A DNA stretch of 64,000 nucleotides from an uncultured Collinsella sp. (GCA_900541175.1 UQIT01000009.1:5022-69021); one strand, 5' to 3'. Numbered from the stretch's first letter, positions 1 to 9,332 are shown. Notes: generated from the letters alone by a model not told the origin. Made by a program: numbers and translations.

Positions 1-480
1 CTGCTCGGTCGCGGCGAACAGGACGATGCCGCCCGGCGTATGCCCCGGCGTCTCGATCACCTGCAGGCAGACGTCGCCCACCTCGATTGTATCGCCCTCG
101 GCAAGCAAGCGCGTCGGCTCACCCGGATCGGGCGTCTCGATACCCCACATGACACGCTGCTCCTCGATATTTGCGCGAGGTACCGTCACGTCCTTAGCGC
201 ACAACTCATATAGCGCACTGTCGCCAACGACAGCTCGAACCCCGGCAACCCCGCCAACATGGTCGGCATGACCGTGCGTGCAGACAGAGCCGAGTACGCG
301 CACCTCGGGATGCGCGGTGCGGATATGCTCCACAAGACGCTCGCCCTCCCACGCCGGATCGACGATTAAGCACTCGTCATTCGAAATCACGGCGTAGCTG
401 TTGGTCTGAATCGGGCCGTTGACGAGCACCTCAATCGAAGCCGTGCCTCGGGGTGTCAGGTCCAAAGTCATATCGTCCAT
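1..480 (-). CDS. MBL-fold metallo-hydrolase (3' end outside window)
   Basis: About 160 N-terminal residues are visible; the gene runs off the left edge. It carries the metallo-beta-lactamase zinc motif THGHADH, preceded by an N-terminal strand pattern ending in IVDPAWEGE and followed by a second-metal region ETPGHTPGG. This matches the small glyoxalase II-like hydrolases of the superfamily, which hydrolyse thioesters or similar substrates; the substrate cannot be inferred. The ATG at 478-480 has a strong AGGAGG site 7-12 bases upstream. It lies downstream of rel on the same strand, separated by a hairpin at 502-535, so it is probably the last or second-last gene of the recJ-rel transcription unit. 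Confidence 0.85.
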   Translation of the reverse strand, partial: MDDMTLDLTPRGTASIEVLVNGPIQTNSYAVISNDECLIVDPAWEGERLVEHIRTAHPEVRVLGSVCTHGHADHVGGVAGVRAVVGDSALYELCAKDVTVPRANIEEQRVMWGIETPDPGEPTRLLAEGDTIEVGDVCLQVIETPGHTPGGIVLFAATEQ

Positions 481-501
481 GCGCATACCCTCCTTCTAAA
501 A

Positions 502-535
502 TACGCTCGAGGCACCAAACGATGCCTCGAGCGTA
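502..535 (-). terminator. Hairpin between rel and the MBL gene
   Basis: A perfect 13-bp inverted repeat (TACGCTCGAGGCA and its complement) with an 8-nt loop. Read on the reverse strand it is followed by ATTTTAG and then the RBS of the MBL gene, so it may terminate or attenuate transcription leaving rel. Confidence 0.6.
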
Positions 536-568
536 ACCAATATCTATGATGCTGAGAGGCTCTCGCAC

Positions 569-2929
569 CTACACACGGCGCTTGAGTTGCGCTCCGCCCT
601 CGCCGGGCATAAGACGGCGAGCGTCGTAGACCGAATCGACACTGCTGATGGAAGCCAGCAGCGGATCCAGGCCGCTCGCATCCGAAATCTCGACCATAAA
701 GCGCAGGGTCGCAATACCCTCGCGGTTGGTCGAGGTGGCGGCGGAAAGGATATTGCCGCCTGCATCGCCAATGGCAATGGTGACGTCCTTGAGCAGGCCC
801 ATGCGGTCCAGGCACTCGACCACGATCTCGACCTGGAAGAGGGTGTCGGCAGCACCATCCCACTCTACGTCAATCATGCGCTCGGGGTGCTCCATGAGGC
901 CCTTGACGTTGGGGCAGTTGGCGCGATGCACTGAGACACCTCGGCCACGCGTGATGAAGCCGACGATATCGTCGCCCGTCACGGGGTTGCAGCAATGAGC
1001 CAGACGGACCAGCAGGCCACTGTTGCTCTCGCCCTTAACGATAATGCCGTTACTTGCGCTCTTGCCACGCTTTTGCGGCTTGCGGTTGGAGCCGCGGGCC
1101 GGCTGTTTCACGACCTCGGCGATAGCCTCGGCCTTGGTGAGCTGTTCCTCGGGCTTGGGGTCCAAGATTTGCTCGACCTTATTGCCCACAGCGCGCGGGG
1201 CAACCTTGCCGGCACCGACGGCGGCAAACAGGTCCTCGAGCTGCTTGAAGTTAAACTGCTCCGCCACGGCATTGAGCGCACGCGTGGAGCGCGGCGTGGA
1301 GATGCCATACCCGCGCTTGCGCAGGTCCTTGGCCAGCATATCGCGGCCGGCGGCAGCGTCGTCGTCCTTAGTCGCGGCGGCAAAGTAGCGACGGATCTTT
1401 GACTTGGCGGAAGGCGTCTTGACGATCTTGAGCCAATCACGCGACGGCTTGGAACTCTTGTTAGTCAGGATCTCGACACGGTCACCCGTCTTAATCTCGT
1501 GCGTGAGCGGAGCCACCGCACCGTTGATTTTGGCGCCGACGCAATGGTTTCCCACCTCGGTATGAACGGCGTAGGCAAAGTCGAGCGGTGTAGAGCCGGC
1601 ACGAAGCGCCATGACCTCGCCCTTGGGCGTAAAGACGAAGATCTCCTGATCGAACAGATCGACCTTCAGCGAGTGCAGGTATTCCTTGGCATCGGTGATC
1701 TCGTCGGAAGCCGCCCAATCGAGCGAATGCTTGAGCCAGTTGATCTGGTCGTCCAAACGTTGAGCGTCATTGGTCTTGGAAGCAGACGATCCGCCCGACT
1801 TCTTATATAGCCAGTGGGCGGCAATGCCGTACTCGGCCTGCTCATGCATCTCATAGGTTCGAATCTGAATCTCGAGCGGGCGGGCCGTGGGGCCGATAAC
1901 CGTCGTATGGAGCGACTGGTAGTTATTGACCTTGGGCATGGCGATATAGTCTTTAAAGCGACCGGGCATGGGGTGCCACAGCGTATGCACCGCGCCGAGC
2001 GTGGAGTAGCAATCGCGCACCGAATGCGTGATGACGCGCAGTGCCACCAGGTCGTAGATCTCGGAGAACTCCTTGCCCTTGCGCTTCATCTTTTGGTAGA
2101 TGGACCAATAGTGCTTGGAACGGCCGTTGATCTGGAAGCCTTCCAGGCCAATGCGGTTGAGCTCGTCGGTGAGTGTCTTGATGGTCTCAGCCAGATAGCG
2201 CTCACGGACCTCGCGCGACTCCGCCACCATGCGCGCGATGCGCTGGTAGGCATCGGGCTCCAGGTAGAAGAAGGACAGGTCCTCGAGCTCCCACTTAATA
2301 GAGCTCATGCCCAGGCGGTCGGCCAAGGGCGCGTACACGTCCATGGTCTCGCGAGCCTTAAATAGGCGACGATCCTCGCGCAGGGCTGCCAGCGTTCGCA
2401 TGTTGTGCAGACGGTCGGCAAGTTTAACGATGATGACGCGAATGTCCTTGGACATGGCAAGGAACATCTTGCGCAGCGTGAGCGCCTGCTTCTCGTCCAT
2501 GCTGTCGACTTCGATGTTGGTGAGCTTGGTCACGCCATCGACGAGCTCGGCCACCGTATCGCCAAACAGGCCGGAAACATCGGCGAGCGAGGTCTCAGTA
2601 TCCTCGACGGTATCGTGCAGCAGCGCGGCGCACACCACATCGCAGTCCATCTTGAGATCGGCCAGAATGATGGCCACCTCGACGGGATGGTTGATGTACA
2701 TCTCACCCGAGCGCCGCTTTTGGTTGCAATGCTTCTCGGCAGCAAAGCAGTAGGCCTGCTCAACCTTAGAAAAGTCGTCCTCATTCATATATTTGAGGCA
2801 CAGACGCTCCAGCTTGTCGTAGCTGTCCGCCATAATCTCGGGCGGCAGCTCATCGGCATGCTTATAGTGCTCCATCTCCGAAAACGGCTGGAGGGTGGAA
2901 TCATGGGCGGTACGGGCTGCGGCATCCAT
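569..2929 (-). CDS. rel: Bifunctional (p)ppGpp synthetase/hydrolase Rel
   Basis: This 786-residue protein has the full Rel/SpoT layout: an HD hydrolase domain (HDTVED at residues 105-110), a nucleotidyltransferase synthetase domain (residues about 240-360), a TGS domain around residues 420-480 beginning FTPKGEVMALRAGSTPLDFA, and a C-terminal zinc-finger/ACT regulatory region. It makes and degrades the alarmone (p)ppGpp in response to amino acid starvation. Length and domain order fit the single Rel enzyme of Gram-positives and Actinobacteria. The HD motif is intact, so hydrolysis should be active. The ATG follows a GGGGA site; the gene starts 15 bp after the recJ-fusion stop, so the two are very likely cotranscribed. 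Confidence 0.96.
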   Translation of the reverse strand: MDAAARTAHDSTLQPFSEMEHYKHADELPPEIMADSYDKLERLCLKYMNEDDFSKVEQAYCFAAEKHCNQKRRSGEMYINHPVEVAIILADLKMDCDVVCAALLHDTVEDTETSLADVSGLFGDTVAELVDGVTKLTNIEVDSMDEKQALTLRKMFLAMSKDIRVIIVKLADRLHNMRTLAALREDRRLFKARETMDVYAPLADRLGMSSIKWELEDLSFFYLEPDAYQRIARMVAESREVRERYLAETIKTLTDELNRIGLEGFQINGRSKHYWSIYQKMKRKGKEFSEIYDLVALRVITHSVRDCYSTLGAVHTLWHPMPGRFKDYIAMPKVNNYQSLHTTVIGPTARPLEIQIRTYEMHEQAEYGIAAHWLYKKSGGSSASKTNDAQRLDDQINWLKHSLDWAASDEITDAKEYLHSLKVDLFDQEIFVFTPKGEVMALRAGSTPLDFAYAVHTEVGNHCVGAKINGAVAPLTHEIKTGDRVEILTNKSSKPSRDWLKIVKTPSAKSKIRRYFAAATKDDDAAAGRDMLAKDLRKRGYGISTPRSTRALNAVAEQFNFKQLEDLFAAVGAGKVAPRAVGNKVEQILDPKPEEQLTKAEAIAEVVKQPARGSNRKPQKRGKSASNGIIVKGESNSGLLVRLAHCCNPVTGDDIVGFITRGRGVSVHRANCPNVKGLMEHPERMIDVEWDGAADTLFQVEIVVECLDRMGLLKDVTIAIGDAGGNILSAATSTNREGIATLRFMVEISDASGLDPLLASISSVDSVYDARRLMPGEGGAQLKRRV

Positions 2930-2944
2930 CGAGGTCCCCTTCCC

Positions 2945-5900
2945 CTAGGCCCGCGGTACGATCGGGCGGTTAACTTTGGCTAGCATATCAGAAGCGCACG
3001 AATCGAGCGCCCAGCTCCGGAAAGCCGAAAACTCCATGCGCGAGCGCAAGCCCTCCAAATAGCGAATTGACCTGCTCAATTGCACGCGGCCGGGGTTTTC
3101 GGCCATCGCGATGCGACGCGTATCGTCAAACCCCGAAACGCGACAGAAACCAAGCTCTTCGAAGATTCCTAGGCCGCTTTCCACCGAGCGCTCGTCGACC
3201 GGCGTGCGGGCATCGATGGCAAGGCACATCTGCGCGATGTCGATATCGCTTGCGCAGAATGAATCATCCCCGGTCTTGCCGCGGTTGGAGCGCCACATGG
3301 TCTGCAGCGCGCGATAGAGTGTGACGAGCTCGTCGCGCTCGGGTGCGTAGCAGTCGAGCAGGCGCTCGTTAATGCGAGCGTCGCGCGACGAATAGAGCAG
3401 GTGAATCACGGCAGGCTGTCCATCGCGACCGGCACGGCCACTCATCTGGTTAAACTCAATCGCACCAAACGGCATGTGGTAGAGCACGACATGACGGATA
3501 TCGGGCAGGTTGACGCCCTCACCGAAGGCCGAGGTTGAAACGATGCAGCTGAGACTTCCGTCTCTAAAGGCTTCCTCAACACGGCGGCGATCGGAGCGCG
3601 CAAGCCCGGCGTTATAGAACGCGATCTGGGTCGCACAGTCGGGCACGCGTTTGCGCAACGTCTTGGCAAGCGCCACGGACTGGTCGCGTGAGTTCACGTA
3701 GATAACGGTCTTCTCCCCCGTCGCCACGATCGACACCAGGCGATTTTCGCGGCTCGCAAGGTCTCGGTCATCCTCGAGCTGCAAGTTCTCGCGCACCGTC
3801 TCGTCGACCACCGTGCGGGTAATCGGTAGCACGCGGGCGAGCTCGGCCACAACCGGAGCCGTTGCGGTGGCAGTCGCGGCCATGACAACGGGGTTGCCCA
3901 GGGCCTTGAGAATATCAGGCATGTCGAGGTATGCGCTCCGGTCACCGCCCTTGGCAAGACCGGCATGGTGTGCCTCATCGATAACGACAAAGCCGATACG
4001 TCCAGAACGCGCAAAGCGATCGCGATGGATGGAAAGGAACTCAGGCGTCGTGAGAACGATGCCGGTGCGACCCGAAGCCAGGCCGGCAAACACGTCATCG
4101 CGCGCGGCTTCCACGGTCTCGCCGGTCAGCACGCCTACGCCAATGCCGAGCGCGGCCATCGTCGACGAGAGGTGATAGGCCTGGTCGGCAACGAGCGCGC
4201 GCAGCGGATAGACAAAGATACTCGCACGCCCGCGAAGAACCGCCTCGCGCGCGGCATGCACATGGAAGATAAGAGACTTGCCGCGCCCCGTTCCCATAAC
4301 GGCCAGAACACTTTGGTGATCGGCCAGGGCATCGAGCGCCTCGACCTGCGCGCGGTGCGGCTGGTTCGATCCGATAAAGCTGTGAATGAGTGAGCGCGTG
4401 AGCTCGGTATAGGAAAGCTGGGCAAGCGTCTCGCGTTTACGCGACTCCAGGCGCAGCCCAGAATCCGCCGGTTGTACGCCGCGGCGAAGCTCACATGCCG
4501 GGTCGTCAACGCTGGGCGCCGTGGTATCGCGGACCAAGACATCCTTAATCATGAGCTTTGGCTTTACGCGACCTTGCCAATGCTCGGCAACGGCCTCGAA
4601 CACCAAGTCGACAGCGCTGTCGCAATTGATAAGCCTATCGATCTGCGGCACACGAAACATGATGGCCGGCACACTCGCGGCGCCATCCGTCGCCACGAAG
4701 CGCATATGCTCGCCGGTCTTGCCCACCACGGCGCGATCGCACATCGTCACGCCCTCGGCAGCCAGCAGCGGCACCTTATTACCCTGGCCAAACGGCTCAA
4801 GGCGGGAAATCTGCTCGATGGTCTCGATATTCAATTCGGAAAGGTCAACCGTGGCGGCAACCTCGTCGGTGTCCTCAAAGTCCTCGGCGGGAAGCTCGGA
4901 CAACACGGCGGAAAGGCGACGACGAAACTCATCGAGCTTAGACGCCTCGATGGTCACGCCCACCGCACCGGCATGTCCGCCGCGGCGAATCAGCAGGTCG
5001 GAGCAGCGCTCGACGGCTTCGAACAGGTTGACCTTGCCCACCGAGCGACCCGAGCCACGTGCTATACCGTCCTCGATAGAGAAGAGCAACGCCGGCACGT
5101 GATATCGGTTGGTAAGGCGGCTCGCCACGATGCCTTTAACGCCCTCGTGCCAGCCCTCGCCACCCACGACGATTGCGCGACCGCCATCATAGGTCTCCTC
5201 GACCTTTGCCATGGCATCACGCGTGAGCTCCGCCTCAATCTCGCGACGCTGACGGTTGATCTCCTCGAGCTCGGCCGCCAGTGCACTTGCCTCGATAGGA
5301 TCGCGGGCAAGCAGCAGGTCGAGCGCCAGCTTGGGATCGGCCATGCGGCCGGCGGCGTTTAAGCGGGGAATGAGCGAGAACGATAGACCGTCCGCCGTAA
5401 TGGTAGAAAGGTCGGCCTTGGCGAGCGCTGCAAGCGCAATGTAGCCGGGACGAGCCGTCACGCGCATCTGTTGGATGCCCTCGGCGACCAACGCGCGGTT
5501 CTCGGCCGTCAATGGCATCATGTCGGACACGGTGCCCAGCGCCGCAACCTCAATCAGCGAACGCCAATACGACGGCTTGCCCAGACGCTCGCCCAAAACC
5601 TGCACCAGCTTGAGCGCCACACCGGCACCGGCAAGTTCACGCGAGGGTCCCTCATCCTCGAGCTTGGGGTCGGTCAGGGGCACGCCCTGCGGCACCTGGT
5701 CGGACGGCTCATGGTGGTCCGTAACCACCAGATCGATTCCCAGGCTCTCCAGATAGGAGACCTCATCCTTGGCCGCGATACCGTTATCGACGGTCACGAT
5801 CAGATTGGGTTGGGCGAGCTCGTTGACGCGATCGAGCGCGGCGCGCGAAAGACCGTAGCCCTCGTCAAAGCGGTGCGGGATGAATGGTGTGACATCGGCG

Positions 5901-6232
5901 CCAAACGTCCGCAGCGCCTCGGTCAGCAGACAAGTCGACGTAATGCCGTCGACGTCAAAATCACCAAAGACGGCGATGCGTTCGCGGTTGCGGATGGCGT
6001 GCTCGACACGATCGGCAACAACCGACATGCCCGGAATGACGAGCGGATCGGCCCAATCACGGTCGAGCGAAGGCGTCAGAAATAGCTGTCCCTCCTCAAT
6101 CGAGGCAATGCCGTGCGCAACCATAATGCGCGCCACCAGCCTGGGTATGCCCAGGCCAGCCGAAAGCTCCTTTTCGAGCTCGGGGTTTTGCCGAGCGACC
6201 GCCCAGCGATGCGTCGTCTTAAGCGATGACAT
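2945..6232 (-). CDS. recJ: RecJ single-strand exonuclease fused to a RecQ-like helicase
   Basis: A 1095-residue fusion. Residues 1-570 are a complete RecJ: DFDVDG (91-96), the DHH triad (172-174), the DHHA1 signature SGRSVGKVNLFEAV near 394 and RRGGHAGAVG near 416, and an OB-like segment to about 570. Residues about 600-1095 form a superfamily 2 helicase with Walker A GTGRGKS (647-653), DEAH (752-755), ATATATAP and a motif VI region QMSGRAGRDG. RecJ degrades 5' ends of single-stranded DNA and normally works with a separate RecQ; here both activities are on one chain. I chose the ATG at 6230-6232 because the protein then begins like other RecJ proteins and has a GGGGGTGGG upstream; a GTG 45 bp earlier is possible. 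It is upstream of rel. Confidence 0.9.
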   Translation of the reverse strand: MSSLKTTHRWAVARQNPELEKELSAGLGIPRLVARIMVAHGIASIEEGQLFLTPSLDRDWADPLVIPGMSVVADRVEHAIRNRERIAVFGDFDVDGITSTCLLTEALRTFGADVTPFIPHRFDEGYGLSRAALDRVNELAQPNLIVTVDNGIAAKDEVSYLESLGIDLVVTDHHEPSDQVPQGVPLTDPKLEDEGPSRELAGAGVALKLVQVLGERLGKPSYWRSLIEVAALGTVSDMMPLTAENRALVAEGIQQMRVTARPGYIALAALAKADLSTITADGLSFSLIPRLNAAGRMADPKLALDLLLARDPIEASALAAELEEINRQRREIEAELTRDAMAKVEETYDGGRAIVVGGEGWHEGVKGIVASRLTNRYHVPALLFSIEDGIARGSGRSVGKVNLFEAVERCSDLLIRRGGHAGAVGVTIEASKLDEFRRRLSAVLSELPAEDFEDTDEVAATVDLSELNIETIEQISRLEPFGQGNKVPLLAAEGVTMCDRAVVGKTGEHMRFVATDGAASVPAIMFRVPQIDRLINCDSAVDLVFEAVAEHWQGRVKPKLMIKDVLVRDTTAPSVDDPACELRRGVQPADSGLRLESRKRETLAQLSYTELTRSLIHSFIGSNQPHRAQVEALDALADHQSVLAVMGTGRGKSLIFHVHAAREAVLRGRASIFVYPLRALVADQAYHLSSTMAALGIGVGVLTGETVEAARDDVFAGLASGRTGIVLTTPEFLSIHRDRFARSGRIGFVVIDEAHHAGLAKGGDRSAYLDMPDILKALGNPVVMAATATATAPVVAELARVLPITRTVVDETVRENLQLEDDRDLASRENRLVSIVATGEKTVIYVNSRDQSVALAKTLRKRVPDCATQIAFYNAGLARSDRRRVEEAFRDGSLSCIVSTSAFGEGVNLPDIRHVVLYHMPFGAIEFNQMSGRAGRDGQPAVIHLLYSSRDARINERLLDCYAPERDELVTLYRALQTMWRSNRGKTGDDSFCASDIDIAQMCLAIDARTPVDERSVESGLGIFEELGFCRVSGFDDTRRIAMAENPGRVQLSRSIRYLEGLRSRMEFSAFRSWALDSCASDMLAKVNRPIVPRA

Positions 6233-6340
6233 GAGCGCCCACCCCCGATAGGGGCAGGTCGCCGCGATACCTCTCACGGTTCATAGCGATGAGTCCTCTG
6301 TGTATGCCCGCTTCGGCAGGCAGATCTGTTGAACGGGTTT

Positions 6341-6346
6341 ATTATA
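6341..6346 (-). promoter_or_regulatory. Candidate -10 element for recJ-rel
   Basis: Consensus TATAAT on the reverse strand about 110 bp upstream of the recJ start. No good -35 hexamer is seen 17 bp further upstream, so this is only a candidate. Confidence 0.35.
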
Positions 6347-6508
6347 CCGTGCGGCACGGACGCAGAGCCTCGCAGCACGCCGTGGTTTCGGTAAACGATG
6401 CCGGTAATAGCCTCGAAATAATCGAGCGTTTCTAACGCACGGACGCATGCGAGCGTCTAGCATATCCATTCAAAACGGATTTACGAGCAAAGGGAGTCAC
6501 AAGAGCAG

Positions 6509-7507
6509 ATGAAGCAATGGGTTGGACTGGGAAAGTTCCTCGCGGGGCATATGCAGGTCATCGTTCCGATTTGCGTAACGCTCGGTGTGCTCTTTCCCCA
6601 GCAGATCGGCGTACTTAAGCCCATCGTTCCCGCTCTCTTCGCCTTTATGACGTTCCAAGGCGCGCTCAGCAACACCTTCCACCAGGTAGCCGAGGTGTTC
6701 CGCCGTCCGCTGCACCTGATTTTGGCGCTGCTCGTCTCGGCGGTGCTTATTCCCATAGCAGCTTATGCCATGGGATCGCTGTTCTTTGGCTCCAACCCCA
6801 ACCTTGTCTGCGGCATCGTGCTCGAGTACAGCGTACCCGTGGCAGTCACTGCCTTTATGTGGATTAGCATGTTCGGCGGCAACGGCCCGCTCGCGCTCAC
6901 CATTATCCTGACGTCCTCGGTTATCTCGCCTGTGACGATTCCGCTCACGCTGAAGCTCTTGCTGGGTGCCACCGTCTCGATCGATGTGCCGAGCATGATG
7001 CAGGACATGGCCTTTATGATCGCCATCCCCGCCGTGCTCGGCATCGTGATCAACGAGCTCACGCGTGGATGGGGACACGAGAAGCTCTCCCCCGCGCTCT
7101 CGCCCGCCTGCAAGTTCATGATGATGGGCGTTATCGCCTCCAACTCCACCGCCATGAGTGAGTACGTGCTGCACATGAACGCGGTGCGTCTGGAAGTCGC
7201 CCTCTTTATTTTGACCTTCGCCATCAGCGGCTTTGTCGTCGGCATTCTGGTCGCCCGCGCACTGCATCTGCCATATAGCGAGACGACTACCATGTGCTTT
7301 ACCTGCGGCATGCGTAATATCTCTTCGGGCGCCGTCATCGCCACGCAGTACTTTCCGGGCGAAGTCGTGTTTCCCGTCATGTGCGGAACGCTGTTTCAGC
7401 AGGTACTCGCCTCGTTTATCGGGCATCTCTTTGAGCGTCTAACCGGCGAGGAGCGTGCCGCCCAGCGCAAGCGCGTCGAGGCCGGCCGCGACGCCATGGC
7501 ACGCTAG
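6509..7507 (+). CDS. Bile acid:sodium symporter (BASS) family transporter
   Basis: A 332-residue, very hydrophobic protein with eight to ten predicted membrane helices and the family's conserved stretches VLEYSVPVAVTAFMW in the middle and GMRNISSGAVIATQYF near residue 270. BASS proteins are sodium-coupled carriers for organic anions; bacterial members carry bile acids, pantothenate or related acids, and the substrate here is unknown. In a gut bacterium bile salts are conceivable but this is inference. The ATG follows a GGGAG site with rather long spacing. It is a lone gene, divergent from recJ and convergent with the GalT-like gene. Confidence 0.85.
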   Translation: MKQWVGLGKFLAGHMQVIVPICVTLGVLFPQQIGVLKPIVPALFAFMTFQGALSNTFHQVAEVFRRPLHLILALLVSAVLIPIAAYAMGSLFFGSNPNLVCGIVLEYSVPVAVTAFMWISMFGGNGPLALTIILTSSVISPVTIPLTLKLLLGATVSIDVPSMMQDMAFMIAIPAVLGIVINELTRGWGHEKLSPALSPACKFMMMGVIASNSTAMSEYVLHMNAVRLEVALFILTFAISGFVVGILVARALHLPYSETTTMCFTCGMRNISSGAVIATQYFPGEVVFPVMCGTLFQQVLASFIGHLFERLTGEERAAQRKRVEAGRDAMAR

Positions 7508-7537
7508 ACTGTCCGCATTACACGGGTGTTAGTCCTG

Positions 7538-8335
7538 CTATTCGAGCGTTTCCAGGTGCGCACGCAGGCGCTCAGCATCGATATCGAGCGTTGTCTCGGC
7601 ATTGACCTGGGCCAAGCGATAGCCGACAAAGTAGGGCGAAACCACCCAACGCGGCAGCGCCTTGGCAATGGTCCGACCGCCCAGGTGATAGAAGAACAAG
7701 TTGTACGACTCTGCGCGGCCACCGTGGTGCTCGTTCAGGATATAGCGCAGAGCTACCTGGATCGCATCGGCGAAGAGATCCGCCTCGGCTTGGTCTCGCA
7801 TGCCATCGCTGGCGGCGATTCCCTGTGGGGCTGAAACGTTAATCTCAAAGAACCCCATGATCGGTTCGGTTGAGATGTTAACCGCGATTCTCCCCTGTTG
7901 CCAGACATTGATGCCTTCGAAGTTGGCGGGGACTAGTGCCGCATAGCCGTCTTCCTGCTCCAAACCCACAATCTGCATGTGCGGATGAACGAGACTACCG
8001 CCCGAGAGCGGACCCTTGTTTTTATACATGAGCACGCTTCGATACTGTTGTGAATCGATCATCTGCTGCCAGCAACCCAGGGCAAACCGCATCACATGAT
8101 GCAGCTCGTCCGGCGTATAGGTCACCAGGTCGGCATCGTGATCGGCCGACTCGATCAGCACGGTTTGACGGGTGGCGCGCAGGGTTTTGAACTTATTCTC
8201 GAGCCAGATACAGCCACCGTCGCGCCGGATGATATTGGCGAGTTCCTCGGTATCGCAAAAGGGGCACGCGGTGCCAGGGCGCCGGTTATCGTCGGGCTTA
8301 CCGTTCGCCTGCTGAACGTCAAATACCAGCGCCAC
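7538..8335 (-). CDS. DUF4931 family, GalT/HIT-like protein
   Basis: A 265-residue protein related to galactose-1-phosphate uridylyltransferase. It has an N-terminal CPFCDTE motif (a CxxC, probably zinc) and the HIT-superfamily nucleotide-binding motif HPHMQIVG near residue 117, then a long C-terminal domain with the conserved YNLFFYHLGGRT segment. This arrangement fits DUF4931, which is smaller than classical GalT and of unknown substrate; nucleotidyl or phosphate-ester transfer is likely. The start is a GTG at 8333-8335, chosen because GGAGG inside the end of cutC sits 8 nt upstream. The gene begins 3 bp after the cutC stop, so the two are translationally linked. Confidence 0.8.
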   Translation of the reverse strand: MALVFDVQQANGKPDDNRRPGTACPFCDTEELANIIRRDGGCIWLENKFKTLRATRQTVLIESADHDADLVTYTPDELHHVMRFALGCWQQMIDSQQYRSVLMYKNKGPLSGGSLVHPHMQIVGLEQEDGYAALVPANFEGINVWQQGRIAVNISTEPIMGFFEINVSAPQGIAASDGMRDQAEADLFADAIQVALRYILNEHHGGRAESYNLFFYHLGGRTIAKALPRWVVSPYFVGYRLAQVNAETTLDIDAERLRAHLETLE

Positions 8336-8338
8336 GGG

Positions 8339-9016
8339 TTATACCTCCAGCGGCACGATCTTGGTGCCATGGAGCTCGGAGACACCCAGTGCCGCCGCCA
8401 CGGTATCGCGGTTGGTCGTGGAAATGCCGCCGCCGGGAAGGATGGTCAGGCGGTCGCCCGCATACTCGATTAGGCGAGCTAGGTGATCGAAGTTATCCTC
8501 GATCGGCGTTCCGGCAGCGCCTCCATGCGTCAGGATGCGCGTAACACCGCAATCGGTAAGTGTGTCGACGGCATCAAGCTGTGCCTCGGGCGAGAGCTGG
8601 TCGAAGGCCATATGGAAGGTGATGTCGATGGGTTCACGTTTGCACTCCTCGGTCGCGCAGCCCGCAGCCATCACGAGGGCGCCGAGTGTAAGCTCATCGA
8701 GCGCCCATCCGCCGGCACAAGGCTTGCAGCAGCCAAAGACCAAGCCGTCAGCGCCGGCGCTCACGGCAAGGCCCAAGTCCATCTCCATCATGCGCAGCTC
8801 ATCCTGGTTGTAATGAAAGTCGCCGCCACGCGGACGAATCATGCACATCACTCGCGCGTCATGCTCGTGAGCATAGCTGACCGTAGCGCTGATAACGCCA
8901 GCCGATGGCGTGGTACCACCGACGGCAAGGTTGTCGCACAACTCGATGCGCTTAGCACCAGCATCGATAGCCGCCGGTACCCGCTCAAAGTTCTCGGCAC
9001 AAAACTCGTACAGCAT
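8339..9016 (-). CDS. cutC: CutC family protein
   Basis: A 225-residue TIM-barrel protein with the family opening EFCAENFERVPAAIDAGAKR and IELCDNLAVGGTTPSAGV, MIRPRGGDFHY, and a C-terminal ILPGGGI. CutC was linked to copper homeostasis, but a copper role is weakly supported outside a few species; a metabolic role is possible. The ATG at 9014-9016 is chosen because it aligns with other CutC starts and has GGGGGTC upstream; in-frame extension to 9055 lacks support. It is the first gene of a two-gene unit with the GalT-like gene. Confidence 0.88.
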   Translation of the reverse strand: MLYEFCAENFERVPAAIDAGAKRIELCDNLAVGGTTPSAGVISATVSYAHEHDARVMCMIRPRGGDFHYNQDELRMMEMDLGLAVSAGADGLVFGCCKPCAGGWALDELTLGALVMAAGCATEECKREPIDITFHMAFDQLSPEAQLDAVDTLTDCGVTRILTHGGAAGTPIEDNFDHLARLIEYAGDRLTILPGGGISTTNRDTVAAALGVSELHGTKIVPLEV

Positions 9017-9063
9017 AGATAGACCCCCAGATGACAAACGTTTTCCGATGGGCATTGTCGCAC

Positions 9064-9150
9064 GCCCCCATGAAGTTGCGGTGGAATAGGGACTCTTTTG
9101 GCCTCTGAGACTCCCATTTAGTCCCTATTCCACCGCAACTTCATGGGGGC
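9064..9150. repeat. 31-bp perfect inverted repeat
   Basis: Arms 9064-9094 and 9120-9150 are perfectly complementary over 31 bp and enclose a 25-nt loop. The arms begin GCCCCCATGAAGTTGCGGTG. Transcribed, it would form a very stable hairpin. It lies 48 bp upstream of the cutC start and has no T-run, so a simple terminator role is unlikely. Confidence 0.85.
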
Positions 9151-9189
9151 AGAACCAAAGTAACGCCGCAGGCAGAGGTCGGACAGCGA

Positions 9190-9289
9190 GCGGGCACCAG
9201 AGCGAACAAATTGGCATGAAAAGAGGGCGGCATAGACCTTCTGGTCATGCCGCCCTCTTTGAATGACAAGTTGTCGCTCTGATGCCCGC
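9190..9289. repeat. 100-bp palindromic element with terminator-like core
   Basis: An imperfect palindrome. The core stem is AAAGAGGGCGGCAT (9220-9233) paired with 9247-9260, loop closed by GACC/GGTC, and followed by TTT. Outer arms GCGGGCACCAGAGCGAACAA and GCGGGCATCAGAGCGACAA (reverse strand) extend the pairing to about 100 bp. A related element starts near 63944 at the window's right edge. It probably also terminates transcription from both sides. Confidence 0.75.
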
Positions 9290-9301
9290 GCAGCGTCGAC
9301 T

Positions 9302-9329
9302 GTTCCGCCGTTCGGTAGAACGGCGGAAC
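9302..9329 (-). terminator. Hairpin after livF
   Basis: An 11-bp perfect stem (GTTCCGCCGTT) with loop CGGTAG, 4 bp after the livF stop. It lacks a T-run, so it may stabilise the mRNA 3' end together with the palindrome at 9190-9289. Confidence 0.55.
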
Positions 9330-9332
9330 CTC

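Noticed and set aside
6497..7426. 309-codon frame antisense to the BASS transporter
   Set aside because: Low-complexity His/Gly/Asp-rich shadow without start signals.
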